Counted from the first letter of the stretch, positions 42,676-52,125 are shown. The stretch: DNA of 64,000 nt from Wohlfahrtiimonas larvae_A (GCA_040394195.1 JBEBSR010000001.1:1-64000); one strand, 5' to 3'. The notes: a model not told the origin generated them from the letters alone. Translations and numbers: made by a program.

Positions 42676-43029
42676 TTATGAACACTGCGTTGTATAAGCT
42701 TTTTTGATTTTATGTACGCGCCCTCGTTCATCTTTTGTCACCAATTCTACAGGTAATAATTCTGAATCAAACGCGATATCAAAAACACTGAATTGGTCAT
42801 TGGGCCATTCTGCGACGGCATAATTAACATGAGGATTATAATTTTGAGATTTTGTGCCTTCATTAATGTATTCGCCTGAGACAACAACATATCTCAAACG
42901 ATGCGTTGCATTATAGGAACCATCGCTTTTTTGTGGCATCACACAAACTATGCCTTTATCTAAAATTTCCCCAAATGAAAGATTACAAAATGATAATGCC
43001 ATAATAGAAGCCATTAATATTTTTCTCAT
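42676..43029 (-). CDS. Small exported hypothetical protein
   Basis: The 117-residue protein begins MRKILMASIMALSFCNLSFG, a signal peptide that probably ends near FGE. The mature part has KGIVCVMPQKSDGS, LRYVVVSGEYIN and a C-terminal KKAYTTQCS; the two cysteines could form a disulfide in the periplasm. I do not recognise a family. It is separated from the monooxygenase gene by about 200 bases that contain its palindromes, and follows the tRNA-Sec terminator at a distance. Confidence 0.6.
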   Translation of the reverse strand: MRKILMASIMALSFCNLSFGEILDKGIVCVMPQKSDGSYNATHRLRYVVVSGEYINEGTKSQNYNPHVNYAVAEWPNDQFSVFDIAFDSELLPVELVTKDERGRVHKIKKAYTTQCS

Positions 43030-43095
43030 AATGATCTCGTTTTATTATAAAATTACTAACAATACACCATTTTAATATAAATTTTTTAAATAATA

Positions 43096-43120
43096 AAAAA
43101 GCCCTGATAAATCAGGGCTT
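43096..43120 (-). terminator. Terminator of tRNA-Sec
   Basis: AAGCCCTGAT and ATCAGGGCTT pair around AA, followed on the minus strand by TTTTATTATT. It lies just 3' of the tRNA-Sec gene. Confidence 0.85.
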
Positions 43121-43126
43121 CAAATA

Positions 43127-43216
43127 TGGCGGAAGCAGCAGGAATCGAACCTACCTCAGCCGATAGGCTGACAACGGTGTTGAAGACCGCGGAGCCCCCA
43201 GGACCCATTTACTTCC
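43127..43216 (-). tRNA. selC: tRNA-Sec (anticodon TCA)
   Basis: The 90-nt gene starts GGAAGTA and ends CTTCCGCCA with an encoded CCA. The anticodon loop CTTCAAC carries TCA, to read UGA. A long variable arm is formed by CAGCC and GGCTG, and the T arm contains GGTTCGATTCC. The first seven acceptor positions pair with one G-U; position 8 is an A opposite C. selA and selB are divergent next door, so the selenocysteine system is complete except for selD, not in the window. Confidence 0.93.
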
Positions 43217-43222
43217 AAGCAC

Positions 43223-43251
43223 ACTATACCATTCAGATAAGCAATTCACAA
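43223..43251 (-). promoter_or_regulatory. Sigma-70 promoter of tRNA-Sec
   Basis: TTGTGA (43246-43251) and TATAGT (43223-43228) on the minus strand have a 17-base spacer. Transcription would begin within a few bases of the tRNA 5' end. Confidence 0.6.
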
Positions 43252-43340
43252 ATCTAAGATTGATGATTGTTTCATCCCCTTTTTCTTTATTTTTCAATTA
43301 TAATCAAACAATATTGTTATTAGAAAAATAGGCGAAAATC

Positions 43341-44684
43341 GTGCAATTATCCAATATCATCCAAGTGGGCAAACTACTAGATCGCCCTGAATTTTCATCG
43401 TACATCACAACATTAGGTCGACCTATCGTAAGCGAGATCATTCGCACAGCGATTGACCAATACAAAAACCAAATCATGGAAGCGCAGTTAGCAGTTAATT
43501 TGGATGACTTAACATCACAAATCACCCAGCAACTTAAACTCGTGATGCGTGAAAAAACTCAACCTGTGATCAATGGCACAGGAATTCTAGTGCATACAAA
43601 TCTTGGCCGATCACCTATAAATCAAGCTGTTTGGGATCAAGCAGGTGAAACAGTTTGTCGTTATTCTAATCTAGAATTTAGCCTGATTGATGGCAAACGC
43701 GGTAATCGTATGGGCATGCTCAATCGCGTAATTCGTGCTTATTTTGGTGGTGATGATAATGTGATCGTCAACAACAATGCTGCCGCAGTTCATCTAATAT
43801 TAAAAGCCTTTGCAATTGATAAAGAAGTGATTGTATCTCGCAGTGAGCAAGTGCAAATTGGTGGAGGTTTTCGCATTCCTGATATCTTAGAAGAATCAGG
43901 CGCGATCATGAAAGAAATAGGTACAACCAACATTACAACATTGGATGACTATTTAGATGCTGTGACAGAAAATACCTCAATGGTTTTATTGGTTCATCAA
44001 TCCAACTATTTCATTGAAGGCTTTACTGAACAAGTTGATCCTAAAGAATTGAGAAAATATTTGCCTGAACATATCATGCTCGTCGTAGATCAAGGCTCAG
44101 GCAATCAATCACCCTTACTGCGTGATGAAACAACTGTGAGCTACTATGAAAAACTAGGCGCTGATATCATTTCATTCTCTGGAGATAAAATGGTTGGTGG
44201 CCCACAAGCAGGCATTATCATTGGTAAAAAAGAATATATTCAAAAAATCAAAAAACACCCAATGATGCGAGTATTTCGCCCAGGCAAAGAAACCTATGCG
44301 TTATTAGAAGCACTATTGATCAACCAGCTCAATGATAAAAATAGCACTGTAAATCGTACAGAATGGGCTTTAAAACAACCTTTAAGCTGGCATAAATCAT
44401 TAGCTGAAGAGCTAGCAAACAAAATTGGCGACTCAGTTAAAATCATTAAGTCTGAGTTTCTTGTGGGCGGTGGCACAACGCCAAAAGCAAAATACCCAAC
44501 TTATGCTTTAGAAATCCAATCTAAACTATCCGCAGATGATCTATTAACTTTATTGAGAGAGCAACCAACGGCAATCATCGGTGTGATTCATCAAGGCAAA
44601 GTTTTGATCTACCCAATTTCCCTTCTCCCTTCTGAATATGATTATGTTGCTCGAGTACTAACTGAACTAAAGGATGCACAATGA
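43341..44684 (+). CDS. selA: L-seryl-tRNA(Sec) selenium transferase
   Basis: The 447-residue PLP enzyme turns seryl-tRNA(Sec) into selenocysteyl-tRNA(Sec). The PLP lysine is K283 in SFSGDKMVGGPQAG. Other blocks are INGTGILVHTNLGRSP, NNNAAAVHLILKAFA and GGGFRIPDILEESGA. The start is a GTG with a modest AGGCGA site. The stop overlaps the selB start as ATGA, so the two are translated together. tRNA-Sec is divergent upstream. Confidence 0.97.
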   Translation: MQLSNIIQVGKLLDRPEFSSYITTLGRPIVSEIIRTAIDQYKNQIMEAQLAVNLDDLTSQITQQLKLVMREKTQPVINGTGILVHTNLGRSPINQAVWDQAGETVCRYSNLEFSLIDGKRGNRMGMLNRVIRAYFGGDDNVIVNNNAAAVHLILKAFAIDKEVIVSRSEQVQIGGGFRIPDILEESGAIMKEIGTTNITTLDDYLDAVTENTSMVLLVHQSNYFIEGFTEQVDPKELRKYLPEHIMLVVDQGSGNQSPLLRDETTVSYYEKLGADIISFSGDKMVGGPQAGIIIGKKEYIQKIKKHPMMRVFRPGKETYALLEALLINQLNDKNSTVNRTEWALKQPLSWHKSLAEELANKIGDSVKIIKSEFLVGGGTTPKAKYPTYALEIQSKLSADDLLTLLREQPTAIIGVIHQGKVLIYPISLLPSEYDYVARVLTELKDAQ

Positions 44685-46468
44685 ATGCTGTTATTGGAAC
44701 TGCTGGCCACGTTGATCACGGTAAATCATCTCTCATTCATGCATTAACTGGCATCAATCCTTCTCGATTACCACAAGAATTGGAACGTGCAATGACCATC
44801 GACTTGGGCTTTGCACACTTTACATCACCCCGTGGCGATAAAATTGGCATCATCGATGTTCCTGGGCATGAGCGTTTTATTCGTAATATGGTGAGCGCTG
44901 TTTGGGGTTTAGATTTAGTTCTCTTTGTAGTTGCCGCAGATGAAGGCTGGGCCCCATTATCCATGGAACATTTACGTATTATCACAGCAATGGGCAAACG
45001 TGAATGTATTCTTGTATTAACAAAATGTGATTTGGTGGATAAAGCGCAAATTCAATTGGTCGAAGATGAAGCTTTAGAACATTTCTTGGATACAATGGGA
45101 ACATTGCCTGATGTTGTACATGTAAGTGCCCACACTGGCCAAAATATGGAACAACTTAAGCAAATCATTGTGGAAAAAACACAAAATTTACCTGAACGAG
45201 ATGAGTTGGATCATGGTGCTCATTTATATGTAGATCGTGTGTTTTCCGTCAATGGGATTGGCACCACAATTACTGGTACATTACGCGGCGCTGAAATTAA
45301 AGAGAACGATACATTAGCTTTATTCCCTGGCAATCAGTCTGTAAAAGTACGATCGCTACAACGATACCACAGCCAAGTGGAAATCGCGGAACCTTACTCT
45401 AGAACCGCTGTTGGCTTAAAACAAGTGAATAAAAAATCAGTGAGCCGTGGCAGTTGCTTAGTTGCCAATCCTGATGCAATTACCATGAGTACAGATTGGG
45501 TTGTTCAACTTGATCCTCAATTCAGTAGTTCATTGAAAAAACAAGGTGTTGTAGAAATTGCATTAGGCACATCTCATACACAAGCTAAATGCTTTGTCTA
45601 TGCAGATGGGCAGTTAGCTAGATTGCAATTAGAAGAAGCAATTCCTGCATTTTGGGGGCAACCTATGTTGATCATTCAGCATGGTGGCAGCCAAATCATT
45701 GGCTCTGGCAAAGTTGCGTGGTTACATCCATTGAACCCTAAATTACGTAATTTATTACAAGAAGCTTTAACAACTATTAATATCAAAAGCGCTGATTTAG
45801 AATCTAAAATTGCCTTAGAAATTCAACTCAATGGTTATACTTTACGCCATGCTAATATTAAACAACCTGATAATTCTGAAGTTTTGGGTAGCTGGTGGAT
45901 CTTGCCAAAAGCCAAGAAAAAATTACATGATGCTTGTGCTAATGTTTTAAATAATGCCATCAGTGCCATGCCAATCGAAGATATTGCAAAAAATACATTC
46001 CATCCGCTCACACTAACAGAAGCAATGGTCGATCAAGGCTGTGTGAGCAATGAGTGGCAGAAGATCAAAGGTGGCATTGTTAACTCATTCAATCTTGCCA
46101 GTGATGCATTGCCTGATAACCTCCAAAATTTATATGATGATATTAAAGCTTGTGGCATTTTAGGTTTTGAAGCAGGAAAATCACGTATTGTCGGTATCAA
46201 ACGATTACTTCGTGCTTTAACAGAGAAAGATCTGATTGTCCCAACAGAAGATGATATTTTCTTTGCTCTAGAAGTTTATAACGACATTGTGAAACAAATC
46301 ATGATCAATCGCAAAATTGGCGAGCGTTTTGCCATTGCAGATGCAAGAGAACGCATCGAGCTTTCTCGCAAGCAATTCATTCCATTATTAAATCGAATGG
46401 AAAAAGATGGTTGGGTGAAACGTATCGAAAATGATCGTGAAGTTTGCAAAGAATATGTAGAAAATTAA
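44681..46468 (+). CDS. selB: Selenocysteine-specific elongation factor SelB
   Basis: The 595-residue factor brings Sec-tRNA to UGA codons marked by a SECIS hairpin. The G1 motif GHVDHGKS is at residues 9-16, then VPGHERFI and TKCDLV. EF-Tu-like domains have GIGTTITGTLRG, and the C-terminal winged-helix repeats (ending near REVCKEYVEN) bind the SECIS. The length is close to the E. coli 614. It overlaps selA by 4 bases and is followed by a small ArsC-like gene 10 bases later. Confidence 0.97.
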   Translation: MNAVIGTAGHVDHGKSSLIHALTGINPSRLPQELERAMTIDLGFAHFTSPRGDKIGIIDVPGHERFIRNMVSAVWGLDLVLFVVAADEGWAPLSMEHLRIITAMGKRECILVLTKCDLVDKAQIQLVEDEALEHFLDTMGTLPDVVHVSAHTGQNMEQLKQIIVEKTQNLPERDELDHGAHLYVDRVFSVNGIGTTITGTLRGAEIKENDTLALFPGNQSVKVRSLQRYHSQVEIAEPYSRTAVGLKQVNKKSVSRGSCLVANPDAITMSTDWVVQLDPQFSSSLKKQGVVEIALGTSHTQAKCFVYADGQLARLQLEEAIPAFWGQPMLIIQHGGSQIIGSGKVAWLHPLNPKLRNLLQEALTTINIKSADLESKIALEIQLNGYTLRHANIKQPDNSEVLGSWWILPKAKKKLHDACANVLNNAISAMPIEDIAKNTFHPLTLTEAMVDQGCVSNEWQKIKGGIVNSFNLASDALPDNLQNLYDDIKACGILGFEAGKSRIVGIKRLLRALTEKDLIVPTEDDIFFALEVYNDIVKQIMINRKIGERFAIADARERIELSRKQFIPLLNRMEKDGWVKRIENDREVCKEYVEN

Positions 46469-46478
46469 AGGAGTTAAA

Positions 46479-46829
46479 ATGATTGAAGTTTATGGCATTC
46501 CGAATTGTGATACAGTGAAAAAATCCCGCGTTTGGCTCACTGATAACAATATCGAATACACATTTCAAGATTTCAAAAAGATCACTATAGAAACAGCAAT
46601 GATTCAAAATTGGATCGATGCTTTTGGCTTAGATGTTGTGATCAATAAGCGAGGCACAACATGGCGCAAATTATCAGATGATGAAAAAGCACTATGTGAA
46701 TCAGCAGATACTGCTATTCCACTAATTTTAAGTAATCTCAGTATGGTTAAACGCCCTATCTTAGTCCAAGATGGCAAAGCAACCTTAATTGGTTTTAAAG
46801 CAGAAGATTGGGCTAAGCATTTTCAGTAA
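46479..46829 (+). CDS. ArsC/Spx-family protein, YffB type
   Basis: The 116-residue protein begins IEVYGIPNCDTVKKSRVWL, the single-cysteine form of the ArsC/Spx fold: GIPNCDTVKKxRxWL. Further family marks are FGLDVVINKRGTTWRKL and MVKRPILVQDGKATLIGF. YffB proteins are thioredoxin-like and have no firm role; they may use glutathione. It follows selB in the same operon, but a link to selenium is not shown. A bidirectional terminator follows. Confidence 0.85.
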   Translation: MIEVYGIPNCDTVKKSRVWLTDNNIEYTFQDFKKITIETAMIQNWIDAFGLDVVINKRGTTWRKLSDDEKALCESADTAIPLILSNLSMVKRPILVQDGKATLIGFKAEDWAKHFQ

Positions 46830-46834
46830 CCCAT

Positions 46835-46864
46835 AAAAAATCCCCGAGCTATCGGGGATTTTTA
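46835..46864. terminator. Bidirectional terminator
   Basis: AAAAATCCCCGA and TCGGGGATTTTT pair around GCTA between the convergent ArsC-like and permease genes. A and T runs are found on both sides. Confidence 0.88.
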
Positions 46865-46882
46865 TTTTAGATCTTAAATTTA

Positions 46883-48235
46883 TTATTTTTCATCTTTTGG
46901 GAAGATTAAATTCAAAATAATCGCAGTGAAACCACCAGCTGCAATCCCTGATGAGAACAATGTTTTAATCATATCTGGTGCAAATTGTAAAATCATTGGT
47001 TGCTGAGAAACGCCCATACCAACTGCTAATGATAATGCCATGATCATAATTGCACGGCGATTCAATGCTTCACGGGAAACAATACGAACACCTGAAGCTG
47101 CAATCGTACCAAACATTACCAATGTTGCACCACCTAAAACTGGCTCTGGAATACGCTGAACAAACTGTGCTACTGCTGGAAATAAACCCAATAAAATTAG
47201 CATCCCTGAAACTACAAAACCCACATAACGGCTAGCCACACCTGTTAGTTGGATTACACCATTATTTTGACCAAAACATGAATTTGGGAACGTATTGAAT
47301 ACTGCTGAAACCATAGAGTTTAAACCATTGGCTAAAACGCCACCTTTTAAGCGTTTCATATACAAAGGGCCTTCCACAGGTTGATCTGATACATCTGATG
47401 TTGCCGTGATATCACCAATCGTTTCCAATGATGTCACCATGAAAATTAAGATCAATGGTAATAATAAATTCCAATCAAATGATAAGCCATAATAGAAAGG
47501 CTCAGGAATAGAAACTAATGGTACTTCTTCTAATACTTTTGTTGGCAACATATCCGTTGCCCATGCAACGATATAACCGACAGCCATCGCGATCACTAAT
47601 GAAGCAATACGTAAGTAAGGATTTTTTTGGCGATTCAATAAAATAATTACTGCCAAAACAGATGCTGCTAATAATAAATATTTTGGTGAACCAAATGTAT
47701 TATCTGCTAATGCATCATAACCGCCACCAATGGATGTTAAGCCCACTTGGATTAGCGATAAACCGATGATCATCACCACGATCCCTGAAACTAATGGCGT
47801 AATGATACGACGTGCTAAATGTAATGTACGAGACAAAATCACTTCTGTCATAGCTGCAACTAATAATGTACCGAATAACGCTGCCATCATTGCATTATCA
47901 TCTAATCCGCCAGTTTTTAACGCTGTGCCACCCATAATTAATGGCGCAACAAAGTTAAAACTCGTACCCTGAATAGACAAAAGACCAGATCCAACTGGTC
48001 CCCATGCGCGAATTTGAATCAATGATGCAATGCCCGATGCAAATAAGGACATGCTGATAATACGCTGAGTATCATGCGCAGATAAACCTAAAGCCTGGCA
48101 AATGATCATTGCTGGTGTAATCACTGCAACAAACATCGCTAGAAGATGCTGAAAAGCTGCAAAGATGGTTTGGGGCAATGGCGGTTTATCTTCTAAACCA
48201 TAAATTAAATCACTTTTGACAGCCTGCTCTGACAT
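46883..48235 (-). CDS. NCS2/NAT-family xanthine or uracil permease
   Basis: The 450-residue transporter has about 12-14 membrane helices. It shows the NAT signature QNNGVIQLTG and the substrate segment SIQGTSFNFVAPLI. GLEDKPPLPQTIFAAFQHLLAMFVAVITP (in parts) is the usual NAT start. The pattern fits XanP/UacT-like purine carriers. The start is the ATG encoding MSEQAVKSD with AGGAG 10 bases upstream. It is a second, different kind of NCS2 purine carrier from that at 24554. The substrate is not certain. Confidence 0.88.
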   Translation of the reverse strand: MSEQAVKSDLIYGLEDKPPLPQTIFAAFQHLLAMFVAVITPAMIICQALGLSAHDTQRIISMSLFASGIASLIQIRAWGPVGSGLLSIQGTSFNFVAPLIMGGTALKTGGLDDNAMMAALFGTLLVAAMTEVILSRTLHLARRIITPLVSGIVVMIIGLSLIQVGLTSIGGGYDALADNTFGSPKYLLLAASVLAVIILLNRQKNPYLRIASLVIAMAVGYIVAWATDMLPTKVLEEVPLVSIPEPFYYGLSFDWNLLLPLILIFMVTSLETIGDITATSDVSDQPVEGPLYMKRLKGGVLANGLNSMVSAVFNTFPNSCFGQNNGVIQLTGVASRYVGFVVSGMLILLGLFPAVAQFVQRIPEPVLGGATLVMFGTIAASGVRIVSREALNRRAIMIMALSLAVGMGVSQQPMILQFAPDMIKTLFSSGIAAGGFTAIILNLIFPKDEK

Positions 48236-48324
48236 TCTGGGATTCTCCTGATCGCAAAATGCGCATTGTAATCTTGATAGAAAAAAAGGCAAGCAGATAT
48301 TTATTTTTATTTAAAACAAATAAA

Positions 48325-48350
48325 AAAGGCTAGATTTTCATCTAGCCTTT
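48325..48350 (-). terminator. Terminator of the tRNA-Val unit
   Basis: AAAGGCTAGAT and ATCTAGCCTTT pair, followed on the minus strand by a T run. It lies just 3' of the tRNA-Val gene at 48357. Confidence 0.8.
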
Positions 48351-48356
48351 CTATTA

Positions 48357-48432
48357 TGGTGGGTAGTGAGGGGTTCGAACCCCCGACCCTCGCCTTGTAA
48401 GGGCGATGCTCTACCAGCTGAGCTAACTACCC
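48357..48432 (-). tRNA. tRNA-Val (anticodon TAC), copy 1
   Basis: The 76-nt gene begins GGGTAGT and ends ACTACCCACCA with encoded CCA. The anticodon loop CTTACAA shows TAC, for GUA and related valine codons. D loop (AGCTCAGCTGGTAGAGC) and T loop (GGTTCGAACCC) are normal. It is identical to the copy at 48557. Confidence 0.97.
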
Positions 48433-48444
48433 GAGTAGGTGCGT

Positions 48445-48473
48445 ATAATACTGAATGGCCTTGATCATGTCAA
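48445..48473 (-). promoter_or_regulatory. Promoter of tRNA-Val copy 1
   Basis: TTGACA (48468-48473) and TATTAT (48445-48450) on the minus strand are 17 bases apart. A GC-containing ACGC discriminator follows, typical of stable RNA genes. Confidence 0.75.
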
Positions 48474-48556
48474 TCTCTTTCGATGATCAATTTATTACCA
48501 ATCAACTTGCTAACGACTTAAGCAATACAACACTAGATTTCTCTAGTCTTTCGATA

Positions 48557-48632
48557 TGGTGGGTAGTGAGGGGTTCGAACCCCCGACCCTCGCCTTGTAA
48601 GGGCGATGCTCTACCAGCTGAGCTAACTACCC
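48557..48632 (-). tRNA. tRNA-Val (anticodon TAC), copy 2
   Basis: The 76 bases are identical to the copy at 48357, with the same TAC anticodon and encoded CCA. It has its own promoter, so the two are not a single processed transcript only. Duplication must be recent or kept identical by gene conversion. Confidence 0.97.
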
Positions 48633-48645
48633 GAAAGAGGAACGT

Positions 48646-48674
48646 ATAATAACGAACAGATCATACGTTGTCAA
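48646..48674 (-). promoter_or_regulatory. Promoter of tRNA-Val copy 2
   Basis: TTGACA (48669-48674) and TATTAT (48646-48651) on the minus strand are 17 bases apart, close to consensus. The discriminator ACGT resembles that of copy 1. Confidence 0.75.
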
Positions 48675-48700
48675 TTTTATATTTGATCAAAGATTAACCA

Positions 48701-50620
48701 CTATGCTTCACTACCAACCAATGCTGATTTCAAAATATGCGGCTTGATCTTACCCATCACATGCATTTCACATGGTCGGCATTTGAATTCTAAGCGAATT
48801 TCTTCATCTTGATGCATTAAAACCATCGGCTCAGCACGAACTTGTCCTTGAACACCTTTCACACCTTTCGCTTGTTTTGGGCATAAATTATACGCAAAAC
48901 GTAAGCAGTGTTTCGTGATCATCACAGGCACTTCACCTTTTTCTTGGTGAGCTTCATACGCTGGTTCGATCAATTTTACGCCATGCTCTTCATAAAACTC
49001 ACGTGCTTTCTGATTATAAACATTCTCTAAGTATGTAATATGCTCAGAAGGATACGCTGCTTTATCTTCACTTTCATACAAACGAACACCACGTTCATTG
49101 CTTTCAATATAAGCAACACGCAATTGTTCAATCGCATCTCGACGAATTTGATTCAATAAGCTTTTAGGCATGAATGGTGCTGTTTTAACATTCACTGTCA
49201 CACTCTTGGCTTCAAAGATTGTTTCACCTAATTTCTGTAAACCATCTTCCACGCCTTGCAATGTTTTTTCAACATTATTAGCTGCTTCAAATTCGCCTTC
49301 GATTGGATAAGTTACTGCTAAACCATCTTCACCAATCATTACCAAATCGTATTTGCCATCAGTTTCTTGGAAAATAATATCAATGCCAATTTTGCGGCTC
49401 GATGATTCTCGTGTTAATAACTTCTGCCAAGCTGTATCTGCATTACGATATAGAACCTGCCCTGCTTTTACTTTATCAATATTCTCTGGTGCTTCTTCAT
49501 GCCAATAAACTAAATAATGTTTATCACCAATCTCTTTCACTTCACTTGCACGGAAGCCTACAACTTCACGCTTGATTAAAACATTTAAACCATCGCCATT
49601 CGCTAAAGGCTCAGCTGTTTTAACTTCTAAGTGATTACCACCAAATTTTAAAACCTCGCCCACTTCAACACCACGGAATTTTGGTGAATCAAATGCACCG
49701 ATATCATCTTTTCTATCATTCACGAAGTAATCAGTTGAACCACGATTAAAAGTTTTATCAGGGTTAGGAATAAAATGATGAACTGTTGTGCCGAGTGAAC
49801 TGCGAGAATAATCAGGATTCACATCCAAGAATTGATCCAACATTTGGCGATAATGCGCTGTGATATTCTTTGAATAAGCCATATCTTTATAGCGCCCTTC
49901 AATCTTGAAGGATTGCACACCTGCATTGACCAATTCGCCTAAGTTTTCCGTTTGGTTATTATCCTTCATGGACAACAAGTGCTTATCAAAAGCAACCACG
50001 CGCCCTTCCTTATCTTTCAAAGTATAAGGCAAGCGGCAAGCTTGAGAACAATCGCCACGATTTGCGCTTCGTCCTGTATCTGCATGGGAAATATAACATT
50101 GCCCAGAGAACGCTACACACAAAGCACCATGAATGAAGAATTCTAAAGGCGTATCCACAGTGTCATTGATCGCTTTAATTTCTTTCAACGACAATTCACG
50201 CGCCAAAACTAACTGAGAGAAGCCCACTGTTGACAAGAATTTAGCACGATCTAAAGTACGGATATCCGTTTGCGTGGAAGCATGCAACTCAATGGATGGA
50301 ATGTCCATTTTGAGAACGCCCATATCCTGCACGATCAAAGCATCTACACCCGCATCATACAATTCATGGATCAACTTGCGGCCTTTCTCCAATTCATCGT
50401 CATGCAAGATCGTGTTAAATGTCACAAAGATTTTCGCATGATACTGCGATGCAAAATCTACTAATTTTGCAATATCCGAAACACTATTATCCGCATTGTA
50501 GCGCGCACCAAAACTTGGGCCACCCAAATAAACCGCATCTGCACCATGCAAAATTGCCTCACGCCCGATCTCAATGTCGCGCGCAGGACTTAAAAGTTCT
50601 AATTGATTATATTTTAACAT
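48701..50620 (-). CDS. rlhA: U32-family protein, 23S rRNA 5-hydroxycytidine synthase RlhA
   Basis: The 639-residue protein matches the long U32 group (RlhA/YdcP, 653 residues in E. coli), which hydroxylates C2501 of 23S rRNA. It begins with the TIM-barrel half LELLSPARDIEIGREAILHGADAVYLGG (in parts). The signature ALCVAFSGQCYIS and RGDCSQACR holds the cysteines expected to bind iron-sulfur or metal. More cysteines near the C-terminus are in ITKHCLRFAYNLCPKQ and FKCRPCEMHVMG. Its shorter relatives TrhP and UbiU are about 450 or fewer residues, so length favours RlhA. Confidence 0.88.
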   Translation of the reverse strand: MLKYNQLELLSPARDIEIGREAILHGADAVYLGGPSFGARYNADNSVSDIAKLVDFASQYHAKIFVTFNTILHDDELEKGRKLIHELYDAGVDALIVQDMGVLKMDIPSIELHASTQTDIRTLDRAKFLSTVGFSQLVLARELSLKEIKAINDTVDTPLEFFIHGALCVAFSGQCYISHADTGRSANRGDCSQACRLPYTLKDKEGRVVAFDKHLLSMKDNNQTENLGELVNAGVQSFKIEGRYKDMAYSKNITAHYRQMLDQFLDVNPDYSRSSLGTTVHHFIPNPDKTFNRGSTDYFVNDRKDDIGAFDSPKFRGVEVGEVLKFGGNHLEVKTAEPLANGDGLNVLIKREVVGFRASEVKEIGDKHYLVYWHEEAPENIDKVKAGQVLYRNADTAWQKLLTRESSSRKIGIDIIFQETDGKYDLVMIGEDGLAVTYPIEGEFEAANNVEKTLQGVEDGLQKLGETIFEAKSVTVNVKTAPFMPKSLLNQIRRDAIEQLRVAYIESNERGVRLYESEDKAAYPSEHITYLENVYNQKAREFYEEHGVKLIEPAYEAHQEKGEVPVMITKHCLRFAYNLCPKQAKGVKGVQGQVRAEPMVLMHQDEEIRLEFKCRPCEMHVMGKIKPHILKSALVGSEA

Positions 50621-50642
50621 TTCTACAAATCTATAAAGTTGC

Positions 50643-52010
50643 TTAAGCGCTCTTGTCCATTTTCTTCTTGATTTGGTAACCCATAAATGTGATGACTAAC
50701 CAAGCAGGAATCACAAATACGGCAGGCTTAAAGCTACCCAACTGAGTCATTGCACCTACAACAATTAATAAGAAGATTAAACAAAAGTAGTTCACATAAG
50801 GGAAAAATGGTGTTTTAAATTTTAATTTTTCACCTGCATGCGCTTTTCTAAAACGCAAATGCATGATGATGATTAAGCCCCAAGTGATCACAGCTGCTGC
50901 AATCGCAACTGACATCACAATCATAAATGCACCATTTGGTACCAAAAGATTAATCACAACTGCAATTAAAGTCACAGCTGATGAGAATAGAATTGCCGAA
51001 TAGGGCACGCTATTTTTGCTCAATTTCAAAAATACTTTAGGTGCATGTCTCTGTTCAGCTAAACCATACAACATACGACCATTACTATAAATACCACTGT
51101 TATACACAGAAATTGCAGCTGTTAAAATGATGAAATTCAAAATACCCGCAACATTCGGCAAACCTAATTGATCAAACACTAATACAAATGGGCTGATGCC
51201 AGCTTTGATATCAGTCCATGGTACCAATATCAACATAATCACAATTGAGCCAACATAAAACAATAAAATTCTCCACATCACTTGTTTAATCGCAATTGGA
51301 ATCGTTTTTTCAGGATCTTCTGCTTCAGCAGCCGCAATCGCAATCATTTCTGTGCCACCAAATGAGAACATCACAATCACCAATGAAACCCAAACACCCC
51401 AAGAACCATTCGGAAAAATATTACTCAATCCACCATTGCCATGATCCCAAAGGTTTGAAACTTTTACGGTAGATGTTTCAACAAATAAGCCTTTGCCCAC
51501 TAAATAAATGCCAAATACAATCATACCAACAACGGCTAAGACTTTAATTAAAGCGAGCCAAAATTCTGTTTCGCCAAAGAATTTTACGCTCGCAAGATTG
51601 ATCGATGTGATGATGATAATGGTCGCAAGCACTGATGCCCACATTGGAAAATCTGGAAACCACTTAGTGATATAAACACCAATTGCTGATAATTCTGCCA
51701 TACTCACGAGAATATAGAGCAACCAATAGTTCCAACCTGCGAGAAACCCTGCATATTCCCCACAATATTTATTTGCAAAGTAGCTAAAGGCACCTGAAAC
51801 AGGCTCTTCTGTTGCCATTTCACCAATCATTCGCATGATCATATAGATCACAAAACCACCGAGCAAATAACCCAAAATTAAACCAGGGCCTGCTAATGGA
51901 ATCGATTCCGCTGTACCATAAAATAGACCTGTACCAATACAACCGCCCAAAGCGATCATTTGGATATGTCTATTTTTCAAATTGCGCTTAAGCGCTTGCT
52001 TATTTTCCAT
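50643..52010 (-). CDS. Amino acid permease, AAT family (AroP/PheP-like)
   Basis: The 455-residue protein of about 12 helices begins with LKNRHIQMIALGGCIGTGLF, the APC signature, followed by LAGPGLILGYLLGG and EEPVSGAFSYFANKY. The segment AGWNYWLLYILVSMAELSAIG is very close to AroP and PheP, so an aromatic amino acid is a possible substrate. Others of the AAT group (proline, histidine) cannot be excluded. It starts 22 bases before rlhA on the same strand and might be cotranscribed with it. Confidence 0.82.
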   Translation of the reverse strand: MENKQALKRNLKNRHIQMIALGGCIGTGLFYGTAESIPLAGPGLILGYLLGGFVIYMIMRMIGEMATEEPVSGAFSYFANKYCGEYAGFLAGWNYWLLYILVSMAELSAIGVYITKWFPDFPMWASVLATIIIITSINLASVKFFGETEFWLALIKVLAVVGMIVFGIYLVGKGLFVETSTVKVSNLWDHGNGGLSNIFPNGSWGVWVSLVIVMFSFGGTEMIAIAAAEAEDPEKTIPIAIKQVMWRILLFYVGSIVIMLILVPWTDIKAGISPFVLVFDQLGLPNVAGILNFIILTAAISVYNSGIYSNGRMLYGLAEQRHAPKVFLKLSKNSVPYSAILFSSAVTLIAVVINLLVPNGAFMIVMSVAIAAAVITWGLIIIMHLRFRKAHAGEKLKFKTPFFPYVNYFCLIFLLIVVGAMTQLGSFKPAVFVIPAWLVITFMGYQIKKKMDKSA

Positions 52011-52095
52011 GATTCATTTTTTTGAGTAATAAAGTAGCCATGATAAGTCATCTAAAAAAAATAACAAAGGGCTGGTGATATTAAATAACAATCAT

Positions 52096-52125
52096 AAAAA
52101 AACCTCTGTAACAACAGAGGTTTTT
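52096..52125 (-). terminator. Terminator of ftsH
   Basis: AAAAACCTCTGT and ACAGAGGTTTTT pair around AACA, with a seven-T run on the minus strand. It separates ftsH from the amino acid permease gene. Confidence 0.88.

Noticed and set aside
48455..48649. 64-codon plus-strand frame across the second tRNA-Val
   Set aside because: It reads through a tRNA gene and its promoters on the other strand and has no coding signature.
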